Shown here: positions 43,741-52,977 of the stretch, piece after piece
How positions within the stretch are numbered: position 1 is the first letter of the stretch
How the letters are laid out: every line of letters begins with the position of its first letter
Source of the DNA: an uncultured Octadecabacter sp.
Lineage (GTDB): Bacteria; Pseudomonadota; Alphaproteobacteria; Rhodobacterales; Rhodobacteraceae
Assembly: GCA_937891785.1 (NCBI GenBank)
Contig: CALAGN010000040.1
Coordinates: 1-64,000, forward strand
DNA length: 64,000 bases
Direction: 5' to 3'
The notes under the pieces: model-generated
Told to the model about the DNA's origin: nothing
The model's input: only the letters and a program-made list of their open reading frames with translations
Database searches by the model: none
Translations under genes and position numbers: made by a program

Positions 43741-44577
43741 ATGACGACTTTGATAGCACAAATTGACGAGACTCTGCGTGGCGAGCTGATCCGCGCAGCC
43801 CACGCCATGGCCGATGCCGCGCGTCCAGAGACGCTGCGCCATTTTCGCATTCCTGCCTTGGTAAGCGATAATAAACTTGGCCCCGACGGCGGGTTTGATC
43901 CCGTCACCGAAGGCGATCGCGCCGCCGAACGTGCGATGCGCGCCGTCATTGCCAAGCTGCGCCCTGACGACGCGATCCTGGGCGAGGAATTCGGCAACCA
44001 GCCGGGCACCAGCGGTCTGACATGGGTTCTTGATCCGATTGACGGCACGCGCGGCTATATCAGTGGCACACCGACCTGGGGCATTCTTGTGTCGGTCGCC
44101 GACGCCACGGGGCCATTATTCGGCCTGATTGATCAGCCCTACATCGGCGAGCGTTTTGCGGGTGGCTTTGGCATTGCCGAGGTTGTCGGCCCACAGGGAA
44201 CTACGCCCTTGCGGACCCACCCCGCACGCGATCTATCGCAGGCCACGGTGCTCAGCACCTTCCCCGAAGTCGGCAGCCAAGCCGAAGCGCGCGCTTTTGT
44301 TGCCGTTGCAGGGGAGGCACGGCTGACCCGTTACGGAATGGATTGTTATGGCTATGCGCTTGTTGCGGCCGGGCAGGTCGATCTGGTGATCGAGGCCGGA
44401 CTGAACGCCTATGATATTCAGGCCCCGATTGCTGTTATCACGGCGGCGGGTGGTATTGTGACCGACTGGCAGGGTCATCCGGCCCATAATGGCGGGCGTG
44501 TCCTTGCAGCTGCAAATCCACAAATCCACGCGCAGGCCTTGTCGATTTTGCAAGCCAGCGTCGGGGACTTGCCTTAA
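43741..44577 (+). CDS. hisN: Inositol-monophosphatase-family histidinol-phosphatase
   Basis: A 278-aa IMPase-fold phosphatase. Metal-binding motifs: DPVTEGDRAAERAMR, GEEFGNQPG, WVLDPIDGTRGYISG and AGLNAYDIQAPIAVITAAGG. The group with DPIDGTRxF/Y matches HisN histidinol-phosphate phosphatases of alphaproteobacteria and actinobacteria. Other IMPase activity is possible. GGGGAG precedes the ATG. Confidence 0.82.
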   Translation: MTTLIAQIDETLRGELIRAAHAMADAARPETLRHFRIPALVSDNKLGPDGGFDPVTEGDRAAERAMRAVIAKLRPDDAILGEEFGNQPGTSGLTWVLDPIDGTRGYISGTPTWGILVSVADATGPLFGLIDQPYIGERFAGGFGIAEVVGPQGTTPLRTHPARDLSQATVLSTFPEVGSQAEARAFVAVAGEARLTRYGMDCYGYALVAAGQVDLVIEAGLNAYDIQAPIAVITAAGGIVTDWQGHPAHNGGRVLAAANPQIHAQALSILQASVGDLP

Positions 44578-44686
44578 CTGCGCGACCTCCGCTAAAGTTT
44601 GCAAGCGTCGAGTCCTTGTCCCCCTTCTGTCGGCGCAGGCTGTCCTGCCAAATCCACCGAAGGGGGTGGACTGAAAGGACGCTCAG

Positions 44687-46024
44687 ATGGCCACCACTCT
44701 TGTTAAGAATGCCGATACCATCGTGACAATGGATGACACGCGCCGTGAATTGCATGGCGCTGATATCTTGTTGCGCGGCGGTGTCATTGCCGAAATCGGC
44801 GTTGGAATTGAAGCCCCCGGGGCCCAGGTTGTCCTGGCCAAGGGCTGTGTTGTAACGCCGGGTTTGGTGAACACGCATCACCATCTTTATCAAACCCTGA
44901 CCCGCGCTGTGCCCGGCGGCCAAGACGCGCTGTTGTTTGGCTGGCTGCAAACGCTTTATCCGATCTGGGCACGCTTTGGCCCCGAAGAAATGTTCGTGTC
45001 AGCCCAAGCAGGGTTGGCGGAACTTGCGCTGTCGGGCTGTACGATGACATCGGATCATCTGTATCTCTTCCCCAATGGTTCGCGGCTTGATGACACGATC
45101 GCCGCCGCTCAAGAGGTTGGCTTGCGGTTTCATCCCACACGCGGCGCCATGAGCATTGGCGAAAGCGATGGCGGGTTGCCGCCTGACATGCTTGTGGAGC
45201 GCGAAGACGCGATCCTGAACGATTGTATTCGCGTGATTGATGCCCACCATGACGCAAGTGATGGCGCAATGGTCCGCGTCGGTGTGGCACCTTGTTCGCC
45301 ATTTTCCGTCAGCCGCGACCTGATGCGCGATGCCGCAATTCTGGCGCGCGACAAAGGCGTGATGTTGCACACCCATCTGGCTGAAAACGACGAAGACATT
45401 GCCTATAGCCTTGAAAAATTTGGTTGTCGCCCCGGCCAATATGCAGAAGATCTGGGCTGGACGGGCGATGACGTCTGGCACGCCCATTGCGTGAAACTGG
45501 ACGCACAAGAGATCGATTTGTTTGCCCGCTCCGGCACGGGTGTCGCCCATTGCCCCTGTTCAAATTGCCGTCTTGGCAGCGGGATCGCACCTGTGCGCGC
45601 GATGCGTGATGCAGGGGTCCACGTTGGGCTTGGGGTTGATGGATCGGCCAGCAATGACGCTGGAAACCTGATCGCCGAGGCGCGCCAATCGATGTTGCTG
45701 CAACGGGTCGCCAATGGCGCGGATGCGATGAGTGCGCGCGAGGCGCTTGAGATCGCAACGCGTGGTGGGGCGCAGGTGCTTGGCCGCGACGATTGTGGTC
45801 AGATCGCTGTTGGCAAACGCGCCGATATCGCCCTCTGGGATGTGACGGGGGTTGAAAGTGCTGGCAGCTGGGATCCGGCGGCCTTGCTTTTGGCTGGGCC
45901 GACCCGCGTGCGTGATTTGTTCGTTGAGGGGCGCCCGGTGGTGCGCGATGGCCAGATGGTCACGATTGATCTGGAACGGGTTATCGGTGATCAAAACCGC
46001 TTGGCGCGGGCCCTGGCAGGTTAA
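44687..46024 (+). CDS. 8-oxoguanine deaminase
   Basis: A 445-aa amidohydrolase of the Atz/Trz group. Metal motif NTHHHLYQTLTRA, then MLHTHLAENDED, WHAHCVKL and LGVDGSASNDAGN. CPCSNCRLGSGIAPV is characteristic of 8-oxoguanine deaminases, which turn 8-oxoguanine (and isocytosine) into urate and ammonia. AAAGGA lies 8 nt before ATG. Together with guanine deaminase 0.5 kb downstream it suggests purine damage clearance or catabolism. Confidence 0.88.
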   Translation: MATTLVKNADTIVTMDDTRRELHGADILLRGGVIAEIGVGIEAPGAQVVLAKGCVVTPGLVNTHHHLYQTLTRAVPGGQDALLFGWLQTLYPIWARFGPEEMFVSAQAGLAELALSGCTMTSDHLYLFPNGSRLDDTIAAAQEVGLRFHPTRGAMSIGESDGGLPPDMLVEREDAILNDCIRVIDAHHDASDGAMVRVGVAPCSPFSVSRDLMRDAAILARDKGVMLHTHLAENDEDIAYSLEKFGCRPGQYAEDLGWTGDDVWHAHCVKLDAQEIDLFARSGTGVAHCPCSNCRLGSGIAPVRAMRDAGVHVGLGVDGSASNDAGNLIAEARQSMLLQRVANGADAMSAREALEIATRGGAQVLGRDDCGQIAVGKRADIALWDVTGVESAGSWDPAALLLAGPTRVRDLFVEGRPVVRDGQMVTIDLERVIGDQNRLARALAG

Positions 46025-46081
46025 ACCTCGACATTGCGGGGCTTGCCAGCCTAGGATTTACTAAACCCATGGGAGAGTCTT

Positions 46082-46546
46082 ATGCGACACATCGCGTTCT
46101 TGTTGTTTGGTGTGCTGTTATTGGCAGCTTGTGTCACGACGTCGGTCCCCCAAGGTGGCGGCGCGTCGCTGGCAGCGGAGCCCACGTCTGGCGTTGGCAG
46201 CTTACTAAATGCGCAGCGGGCAGAGAACGGACTAGGGCCGGTCGTGCCCAATGCGCAATTGGCCGCTGCCGCGCAGGCGCATGCGCAAGACATGGTGCAG
46301 CGCCGATATTTCGCACACGAAGCCCCGAACGGAACCACATCTGCCGCCCGCGCCCAAGCGCAAGGCTATTGCTATCGTAGCATAGCGGAAAATATCGCCA
46401 GCGGGCAGCCCAGCATAGAGGTTGTGGTGTCGGCATGGATGGGATCACCAAGCCACCGCCGCAATATCCTAAGCAGCAATGCGCGCGAATTTGGTCTTGG
46501 CCGCGTGGGCACGATGTGGGTTCTGGTGTTGGGGTCGTCTTGCTAG
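46082..46546 (+). CDS. CAP/SCP-domain lipoprotein
   Basis: A 154-aa lipoprotein with signal MRHIAFLLFGVLLLAAC (Cys 17) and a short CAP (SCP/PR1) domain: LLNAQRAENGLGPV, AAAQAHAQDMVQRRYFAHEAPNG, ENIASGQPSIEVVVSAWMGSPSHRRNIL and FGLGRVGTMWV. The CAP cavity His and Glu residues are kept. Function in bacteria is undefined. GGGAGAG precedes the start. Stop shares CTAG with guaD. Confidence 0.88.
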   Translation: MRHIAFLLFGVLLLAACVTTSVPQGGGASLAAEPTSGVGSLLNAQRAENGLGPVVPNAQLAAAAQAHAQDMVQRRYFAHEAPNGTTSAARAQAQGYCYRSIAENIASGQPSIEVVVSAWMGSPSHRRNILSSNAREFGLGRVGTMWVLVLGSSC

Positions 46547-47829
46547 CGTAGGGTGCCGTTCACCCAGACCGCTTTAATTGCACGATCGTCGCCCATCATG
46601 ATGGTCGGGAAAAGCGCCTCCCAGATATCACTGGCGCGGTTGGTGCGTTGATCAATCGCGCGGGTCGAGCCAAGGTCGATCACGCAGATGTCTGCGGCAG
46701 CCCCCGCAGTCAGCGACCCGATTTGCCCGCCCATATGCAGCGCCCGCGCAGACCCTTCGGTTGCCAGCCACATCAATTGTGACGGATGCAGCGGGGTGCC
46801 GTGCAGCTGTGCGATTTCATAGGCCGCAGCCATGGTGCGCAGCATTGAAAACGACGATCCCCCCCCGGTATCCGTAGCAAGCCCGACAGAAATGCCGCGC
46901 GCCTTAAGTCCGGCCATGTCAAACAACCCCGACCCGATAAAAGTGTTGGAGGTGGGACAATGCACCAGCGCGCCGCCGATCTCGGCTATCCGGTCAATCT
47001 CGCGCGGCTCAAGGTGGATCGCGTGGCCATAAAGCCCGCGTGCGCCCAACAGACCAGCGCTCTCGTAGGTATCAAGGTAGTCGCGTGATTGCGGATGAAG
47101 GTCGCGCACCCATGCAATTTCATCGAGCTGTTCGCTCAGGTGGGTTTGCATCAAACAATCGGGGAATTCTGTCCAAAGTGCGCCAAGTGCGTGCATTTGT
47201 TTGGGGGTCGACGTGGGCGTGAAACGTGGCGTGATCGCATAACTGGCGCGCCCCTTGCCATGCCACTTTTGCAGCAGGGCCTTGCTGTCGTCATAGGCCG
47301 ATTGCGCCGTATCGCGCAGCCCGTCGGGTGCGTTGCGATCCATGCAGGTCTTGCCAGCGACAACGGCCATGCCGCGTGTGTCAGCCGCCCCAAAGAACGC
47401 GTCGACGCTTTCGGGGTGGATCGTGCAAAAGCTAGTCAAGGTCGTGGTGCCATGATCCAACGCAAGATCAAGCGTGCGCCCGGCGATGTCATCTGCGTAA
47501 GCCTGATCGCCAAAACGCATTTCTTCTGGAAATGTATAGGTGTTGAGCCAGTCAATCAGCCGCTTTCCCCAACTCGCGATCATCGCCGTCTGCGGGTAGT
47601 GCATATGCGAATCCACAAAACCTGCGCTGATCAGCGCGTCGCCATAATCATGGGTTTGTGCCTGCGGGTGCGCGCGTTTCAATACGTCGGCAGGTCCGAC
47701 CTGCACGATTCGCCCGTCAACCACAAGAACACCGCCTTGGCTGTCGTGACGGGTTACGTCGGCCCAATCGGACGTGAGCGGATCGCCTGAAAACGAAAGG
47801 GTTTGCCCCAAAAGAAGATGCTGCGTCAT
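46543..47829 (-). CDS. guaD: Guanine deaminase
   Basis: A 428-aa amidohydrolase that converts guanine to xanthine. Zinc motif GFVDSHMHYPQTAMI, then MQTHLSEQLDEIAWV, YGHAIHLEPRE, and LATDTGGGSSFSML. VHCPTSNTFIGSGLFD is typical of GuaD. It starts at MTQHLLLGQTL; a much longer in-frame extension runs antisense through mgtE and is not coding. No strong Shine-Dalgarno site is visible. Confidence 0.93.
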   Translation of the reverse strand: MTQHLLLGQTLSFSGDPLTSDWADVTRHDSQGGVLVVDGRIVQVGPADVLKRAHPQAQTHDYGDALISAGFVDSHMHYPQTAMIASWGKRLIDWLNTYTFPEEMRFGDQAYADDIAGRTLDLALDHGTTTLTSFCTIHPESVDAFFGAADTRGMAVVAGKTCMDRNAPDGLRDTAQSAYDDSKALLQKWHGKGRASYAITPRFTPTSTPKQMHALGALWTEFPDCLMQTHLSEQLDEIAWVRDLHPQSRDYLDTYESAGLLGARGLYGHAIHLEPREIDRIAEIGGALVHCPTSNTFIGSGLFDMAGLKARGISVGLATDTGGGSSFSMLRTMAAAYEIAQLHGTPLHPSQLMWLATEGSARALHMGGQIGSLTAGAAADICVIDLGSTRAIDQRTNRASDIWEALFPTIMMGDDRAIKAVWVNGTLR

Positions 47830-47941
47830 GCGCGTAACAATAAGTGGCAAAGCTGCGGTTCGTAAACTCTCGTTTTTCAAGAGAGACCTTCTTGCTGGCG
47901 GCGGGTGTTCCTCTATGCTGTGTGCAAATGCGGGGTGATCT

Positions 47942-49312
47942 GTGGAAGATCTGAACGACATCGAAGATGACGGCCATAGCCTTACGAAACGTGTCATGGA
48001 CGCGGTGCTTGATGCTGTCGAGGCGGGTGATGCGGGGCTGGTCGATGACTTGCTTAACCCGCTGCATGCTGCTGACATCGCCGACCTTCTCGAACAGATC
48101 GACAGCAGGGACCGCCGCGCGCTTTTGATCCTATGGCGTGGTGGGATGGACGGGGAAATCCTGTCTGAACTTGAAGAAAGTCTGCGCGAAGAAGTCATTC
48201 AAAGCCTTGCGCCGCTCGAACTCGCCGATGCTGTGCGCGACATGGAAAGCGACGATGTCGTGGATCTTGTCGAAGATCTTGACCATGCGCAACAAGAGGC
48301 GGTTCTGGACGCGCTGGGCATCAACGACCGGATCGCGGTTGAACAGGCGCTGTCCTACCCGGAGGATTCCGCTGGCCGCTTGATGCAGGTCGAAGTCGTG
48401 CGCTCCCCGAACCACTGGAGCGTGGGCGAAACGATTGACTATCTGCGCAGCCATGATGATTTGCCAGAACAATTCTATCATGTCATCCTTGTTGATCCGC
48501 GCATGAAACCAACAGGTTACGTGACTTTGGGTCGCCTTTTGGGCGCGCCGCGCGCCACCAAACTGGCCGATCTAAGCGAGGAGAGCTTTCGCACCTTCCG
48601 CTATGATCAAGACGAAGGGGACGTGGCCTATGCGTTCAATCAGTATCACCTGATTTCGGCCCCTGTGGTTGATGGTGATGACCGTCTGGTTGGTGTGATC
48701 ACCATTGATGATGCGATGATTGTGCTGGACGACGAACACGAAGAAGACATCCTGCGTCTGGCCGGTGTTGGCGAAGGCAGCCTGACCGACCGCGTGATTG
48801 AAACCACGCGTCAGCGCTTTCCGTGGTTGGCTGTGAACCTTGTCACGGCGATCCTTGCGAGCCTTGTGATTTCCTTGTTTGAAGACGTGATCGCGGGCTT
48901 TGTCGCGCTTGCGGTTCTGATGCCAATCGTTGCCTCGATGGGCGGCAACGCGGGCACGCAATCCCTGACCGTGGCCGTGCGCGCGATTGCGACGCGCGAC
49001 CTGACCGGCGCGAACGTCTGGCGGGTGATCCGGCGCGAGGTCTTTGTGGGCTGCGTCAACGGCACGATTTTTGCGGTCACCATGGGTGTGGTTGGCATGG
49101 TCTGGTTCGGCTCGCCGATGCTGGGGGTGGTGATCGGCCTTGCGATGGTGATCAACATGGTTGTGGCAGGGTTGGCGGGCACTGTGATCCCGATCGGTTT
49201 GGAAAAACTGGGCGTTGATCCCGCCCTTGCGTCCGGTGCTTTTGTTACAACGGTGACGGATGTTGTCGGGTTCTTTGCATTCCTCAGTCTTGCTGCGTTG
49301 ATGTTGTTATGA
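47942..49312 (+). CDS. mgtE: Magnesium transporter MgtE
   Basis: A 456-aa MgtE-family channel. An N-terminal superhelical domain (LLNPLHAADIADLLEQID, LEDDDVVDLVEDLD-like repeats) precedes two CBS domains (~140-265; ISAPVVDGDDRLVGVITIDDAM). Five membrane helices follow, with LVISLFEDVIAGFVALAVLMPIVASMGGNAGTQSL holding the selectivity segment. The GTG start at 47942 follows GGGGTGAT. No M-box-like leader seen. The ATGA overlap links it to 5-FCL. Confidence 0.93.
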   Translation: MEDLNDIEDDGHSLTKRVMDAVLDAVEAGDAGLVDDLLNPLHAADIADLLEQIDSRDRRALLILWRGGMDGEILSELEESLREEVIQSLAPLELADAVRDMESDDVVDLVEDLDHAQQEAVLDALGINDRIAVEQALSYPEDSAGRLMQVEVVRSPNHWSVGETIDYLRSHDDLPEQFYHVILVDPRMKPTGYVTLGRLLGAPRATKLADLSEESFRTFRYDQDEGDVAYAFNQYHLISAPVVDGDDRLVGVITIDDAMIVLDDEHEEDILRLAGVGEGSLTDRVIETTRQRFPWLAVNLVTAILASLVISLFEDVIAGFVALAVLMPIVASMGGNAGTQSLTVAVRAIATRDLTGANVWRVIRREVFVGCVNGTIFAVTMGVVGMVWFGSPMLGVVIGLAMVINMVVAGLAGTVIPIGLEKLGVDPALASGAFVTTVTDVVGFFAFLSLAALMLL

Positions 49313-49869
49313 CCGAGCTAGCTGCAGTCAAAAGCGCAGCCCGCAAGGCGGCTTTTGCACGCCGCAAGATTGCGCATGATGGACACTTCGGGGGTGCAGG
49401 TTACCTGTCCGAAGTGCTTGCCGGATATCGTGGTGTGTCGCTGGCGGGGTATATGGCGATGCGAACAGAAATTGATCCTTTGGCGGCGATGGAAGAAGCC
49501 GCCGCACACGGTCCCGTTTGCGTTCCTGTGATCATGGGCAAGGGGCAACCATTGCGGTTTCGCAATTGGGAGCCTGACTGCGAGATGATCGACGGCGAAT
49601 TTGGCGCGCGGGTGCCTGCGATGGGCGATTGGATCACGCCGGAAATTCTGATCGTGCCATTGGTTGCGTTCAGTCGCGCAGGCGGGCGATTGGGCTATGG
49701 CGGCGGCTTTTACGATCGCACACTAGAAGGGCTGCGCGCGCAGCGTGGCACGATGGCGATTGGGTTTGCATATGCAGCGCAAGAGGACGCGGACCTGCCA
49801 CTTGAAGCCACAGATCAGCCGCTTGATCTGATCGTAACGGAATATGGCGTGATTGAACCAAAGCGCTAG
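49309..49869 (+). CDS. 5-formyltetrahydrofolate cyclo-ligase
   Basis: A 186-aa MTHFS-family enzyme that converts 5-formyl-THF to 5,10-methenyl-THF with ATP. The signature GRLGYGGGFYDRTLEGLRAQ is intact, with AGYMAMRTEIDP and VPLVAFSRAGG before it. Its start overlaps the mgtE stop (ATGA). Confidence 0.94.
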   Translation: MTELAAVKSAARKAAFARRKIAHDGHFGGAGYLSEVLAGYRGVSLAGYMAMRTEIDPLAAMEEAAAHGPVCVPVIMGKGQPLRFRNWEPDCEMIDGEFGARVPAMGDWITPEILIVPLVAFSRAGGRLGYGGGFYDRTLEGLRAQRGTMAIGFAYAAQEDADLPLEATDQPLDLIVTEYGVIEPKR

Positions 49870-49897
49870 GGGTGTTGATGGCTAAACACCCGCTAGC
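49865..49897 (+). terminator. Stem-loop after 5-FCL
   Basis: GCTAGGGGTGTT (49865-49876) pairs with AACACCC-G-CTAGC (49885-49897), 12 pairs with one bulged G and an 8-nt loop; the stop codon lies inside the left arm. C-rich sequence, not a T-run, follows, so it may protect the 3' end or act with Rho. Confidence 0.55.
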
Positions 49898-49974
49898 CCC
49901 CGCGATTGCCCCCGTATTTGAGGCCTAGCCGGAACTGACAGCCAACGGCATGGCCCGTTGACGGAAAGTCTGAA

Positions 49975-50223
49975 ATGGGGTCAGCCTGCATATCGGCCCG
50001 CGGCTTGCAACTGTGGGATGAACCTGCGTGTCGGGCCGCACAAGGATGCAGGTTTTGCGCTTTATGCCCCTGTTCTACCACCGTGATCCCGACGCACGCA
50101 GAACGGCTTGTAGGTGCGGACCGGATTGATGGCACCCGTGCGGTGCTGTTCGATTACCCTGACCATATCCACCCGGATCGCCGGCGCCTGACGATCCTGC
50201 GTGTGCTGGCGTATTTCTTATGA
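49975..50223 (+). CDS. Possible small ORF in an otherwise empty 420-bp region
   Basis: The stretch 49870-50289 has no recognisable gene. This 82-codon frame is the best candidate: GGAAAG lies 7 nt before ATG 49975. The product is Cys-rich in its centre (CRAAQGCRFCALCPC) and ends DRRRLTILRVLAYFL. No family recognised, and other frames show short plausible stretches too, so a decayed gene is equally possible. Confidence 0.3.
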   Translation: MGSACISARGLQLWDEPACRAAQGCRFCALCPCSTTVIPTHAERLVGADRIDGTRAVLFDYPDHIHPDRRRLTILRVLAYFL

Positions 50224-50289
50224 GTCGCTCGCGCTTGGGATTTTTATAATTAGCTTGCACTTGGGCGATGGCATTGCTTTACCCCGCCA

Positions 50290-51105
50290 ATGCGAATTTT
50301 ATTTCTAGGCGACGTCATGGGCCGCGCGGGACGCGCGGCTATTACCACCAACCTGCCGCGTTTGCGCGAGGAATGGCGGCTCGATTTTGTTGTGGTGAAC
50401 GGTGAAAATGCGACCGGCGGCATGGGCCTTTCGGGCGCACATGCCAAGACGTTGCTGGACGCGGGCGCTGATGTGTTGACCCTTGGCGATCATGCCTTCG
50501 ATCAAAAAGACATGATGTCGTTCATCGGCAGCGAACAGCGCATTATTCGCCCGATCAACTTTTCCAAAGCGGCACCCGGTGTGGGTGCGCGCGTATTTAA
50601 CGCACCAGGTGGGCGCAAGGTTCTGGTGGCGCAGGTCTTGGGCCAAGTGTTCATGAAACGCCCGTTTGACGATCCGTTTTCAGCTGTAGATGCGGTGCTG
50701 CGTCAGCATCCAATGGGCGGGATGGTGCAGGCCAGCCTGATTGATATGCATTGCGAAGCGACATCGGAAAAAATGGCCATGGGTCATTTCTGTGATGGCC
50801 GCGCGAGCATTGTCGTTGGCACGCATACCCATGTGCCGACCGCTGACGCGATGCTGCTGCCCGCTGGCACCGCCTATCAAACCGATGCTGGCATGTGCGG
50901 CGATTACAATTCCGTCATTGGCATGGACAAAGCCGAACCCCTGCGTCGCTTTATCACCGGCATGCCCAAGGAACGGTTTTCCCCGGCAGCGGCCGAAGCA
51001 ACCCTGTCGGGTCTGTTCGTCGTCACCGATGATCGCACCGGCAAGGCCACGCGCGTGGACATGATCCGCACGGGCGGACGCCTGCAGCAGGCCGCTCCGG
51101 CTTGA
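50290..51105 (+). CDS. YmdB-like metallophosphoesterase (TIGR00282)
   Basis: A 271-aa calcineurin-fold phosphodiesterase. MRILFLGDVMGRAGRAAI, VVNGENATGGMG, LTLGDHAFDQKD and IVVGTHTHVPTADAMLLP supply the di-metal ligands; AYQTDAGMCGDYNSVIGMD is a family signature. Bacillus YmdB hydrolyses 2',3'-cyclic nucleotides and affects biofilm choice. It stands alone with no visible Shine-Dalgarno site. Confidence 0.93.
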   Translation: MRILFLGDVMGRAGRAAITTNLPRLREEWRLDFVVVNGENATGGMGLSGAHAKTLLDAGADVLTLGDHAFDQKDMMSFIGSEQRIIRPINFSKAAPGVGARVFNAPGGRKVLVAQVLGQVFMKRPFDDPFSAVDAVLRQHPMGGMVQASLIDMHCEATSEKMAMGHFCDGRASIVVGTHTHVPTADAMLLPAGTAYQTDAGMCGDYNSVIGMDKAEPLRRFITGMPKERFSPAAAEATLSGLFVVTDDRTGKATRVDMIRTGGRLQQAAPA

Positions 51106-51189
51106 TCTTGGCCTAATCCGCTTGCGCCGCCGCGCGCTTGACGCGAAACTGATCCAGCGCAGTAGGATGGGGCCACAGGATGATGCTTC

Positions 51190-52977
51190 ATGATTGAGCT
51201 TTTCGCAGTCTCGCCCACGGGGCAGGCGGTCATGACCCTGACGGTGGTCGTGGTCATGTTCGTGCTGTTTTTGCGCGAAACCTTTCCGACCGAAGTCGTC
51301 GCAATTACTGGTGTGGCGCTTATGCTGATCAGTGGTGTGCTCCCCTACGAGGACGCGCTGAATGTGTTGTCCAACCCTGCGCCGTGGACCATTGCCGCGA
51401 TGTTCATCGTCATGGGCGCTCTGGTGCGCACCGGCGCCTTGGATGCCTTGACCAGTGTCGCCGAACGCAATGCGAAAACCCGCCCGGCGCTCGCGCTTGG
51501 GGGGTTGATGGCGTTTGTCGTGTTGTCCTCGGCGATTGTGTCCAACACGCCCGTAGTTGTCGTGATGATCCCCGTGTTCGTGCAACTGGCCCGCACAATG
51601 GGGTTATCGGCGTCCAAGTTGTTGATCCCGCTGAGCTATGGTGCGATCCTTGGTGGCACGCTGACCTTGATCGGCACATCCACAAACCTGCTGGTTGATG
51701 GCGTGGCACGCGCGCAGGGCCTTGAACCGTTCAGCATTTTCGAAGTGACGCCGCTGGGCATAGTCCTTGTGATCTGGGGCATGATTTATCTGCGCTTCAT
51801 TGCGCCTGCGCTGCTGCCTGACCGCGATAGCATGGCCAACTTGCTGTCCGATAAATCGAAAATGCGGTTTTTCACCGAGGCGGTGATCCCGCCCGAAAGC
51901 AACCTTGTGGGGCGTGAAGTCACGGGTGTGCAGCTGTTCAAACGCGAAGGCGTGCGCCTGATCGACGTGGTGCGCGGCGATGCCTCGCTGCGGCGCAATC
52001 TGGCGGGCGTAACCTTGCAGGTTGGCGACCGCGTGGTGCTGCGTACGGCGATGACCGAACTATTGTCTTTGCAGGCCACCAAAGAACTGAAACGTGTTGA
52101 TCAGTTGTCAGCCGTGGAAACGTCGACCGTCGAAGTGCTGATTACGCCGGGGTGCAAGATGATTGGCCGCACCCTTGGCGCGCTGCGTCTGCGCCGCCGC
52201 TACGGTGTTTATACGCTTGCTGTGCACCGTCGGAACCAGAATATCGGCCGTCAGTTGGATGAACTGATTGTGCGGGTTGGTGATACCTTGCTGCTGGAAG
52301 GGACGCCCGAGGACATTCAGCGTCTTGCGAGTGATATGGACATGGTTGACGTGTCGCACCCGTCTGCCCGTGCGTTCCGCCGGTCCCATGCGCCGATCGT
52401 TATTGCAGCGCTGTTGGGCATTGTCGGGCTTGCCGCATTTGGTGTTGCGCCGATCTTTTTTCTGGCAATCCTCGCGGTCGCGCTGGTGCTGGTGACCCGC
52501 TGCATTGATGCAGACGAGGCGTTTTCGTTTGTCGATGGCCGCCTGTTGGCACTGATCTTTTCGATGCTCGCGATCGGGGCCGCACTAGAGGCGTCGGGTG
52601 CCGTTGCCTTGATCGTCGATGCGATCGCGCCCGCGCTGGGCATGCTGCCGCCGTTTCTGATCGTTTGGGCGATTTACCTGCTGACGTCGGTGTTGACAGA
52701 AATGGTGTCCAACAATGCGGTCGCCGTGGTGATCACCCCGATCGCGATCGGGTTGGCGACGGCAATGGGCCTTGATCCGCGCCCGTTGGTGGTGGCTGTC
52801 ATGGTCGCGGCAAGTGCAAGTTTCGCAACGCCGATTGGCTATCAGACCAACACGCTGGTTTACGGCCCCGGCGGGTATAAGTTCAGCGATTTCCTGCGCG
52901 TGGGTATTCCGTTGAACCTGACAATCGGGATGCTTGCATCCGTGGTCATCCCGTTCCTGTGGCCGCTTTATCCGTAG
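51190..52977 (+). CDS. SLC13-family permease with TrkA-C domains
   Basis: A 595-aa divalent-anion/sodium symporter. About 11 hydrophobic helices are split by a cytoplasmic pair of RCK_C (TrkA-C) domains at about residues 215-390 (FKREGVRLIDVVRGDASLRRN; GVYTLAVHRRNQNIG). Family motifs SAIVSNTPVVVVMIPVF and LTLIGTSTNLLVDG occur early, and SNNAVAVVITPIAIGLA late. The substrate may be sulfate or dicarboxylate; not assignable. It overlaps the convergent amidotransferase by 10 nt. A paralogue lies at 53718. Confidence 0.92.
   Translation: MIELFAVSPTGQAVMTLTVVVVMFVLFLRETFPTEVVAITGVALMLISGVLPYEDALNVLSNPAPWTIAAMFIVMGALVRTGALDALTSVAERNAKTRPALALGGLMAFVVLSSAIVSNTPVVVVMIPVFVQLARTMGLSASKLLIPLSYGAILGGTLTLIGTSTNLLVDGVARAQGLEPFSIFEVTPLGIVLVIWGMIYLRFIAPALLPDRDSMANLLSDKSKMRFFTEAVIPPESNLVGREVTGVQLFKREGVRLIDVVRGDASLRRNLAGVTLQVGDRVVLRTAMTELLSLQATKELKRVDQLSAVETSTVEVLITPGCKMIGRTLGALRLRRRYGVYTLAVHRRNQNIGRQLDELIVRVGDTLLLEGTPEDIQRLASDMDMVDVSHPSARAFRRSHAPIVIAALLGIVGLAAFGVAPIFFLAILAVALVLVTRCIDADEAFSFVDGRLLALIFSMLAIGAALEASGAVALIVDAIAPALGMLPPFLIVWAIYLLTSVLTEMVSNNAVAVVITPIAIGLATAMGLDPRPLVVAVMVAASASFATPIGYQTNTLVYGPGGYKFSDFLRVGIPLNLTIGMLASVVIPFLWPLYP

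Noticed and set aside
47830-48198. Long N-terminal extension of guanine deaminase
   Set aside because: The Ser/Arg-rich open frame is antisense to mgtE and unlike any amidohydrolase N-terminus.
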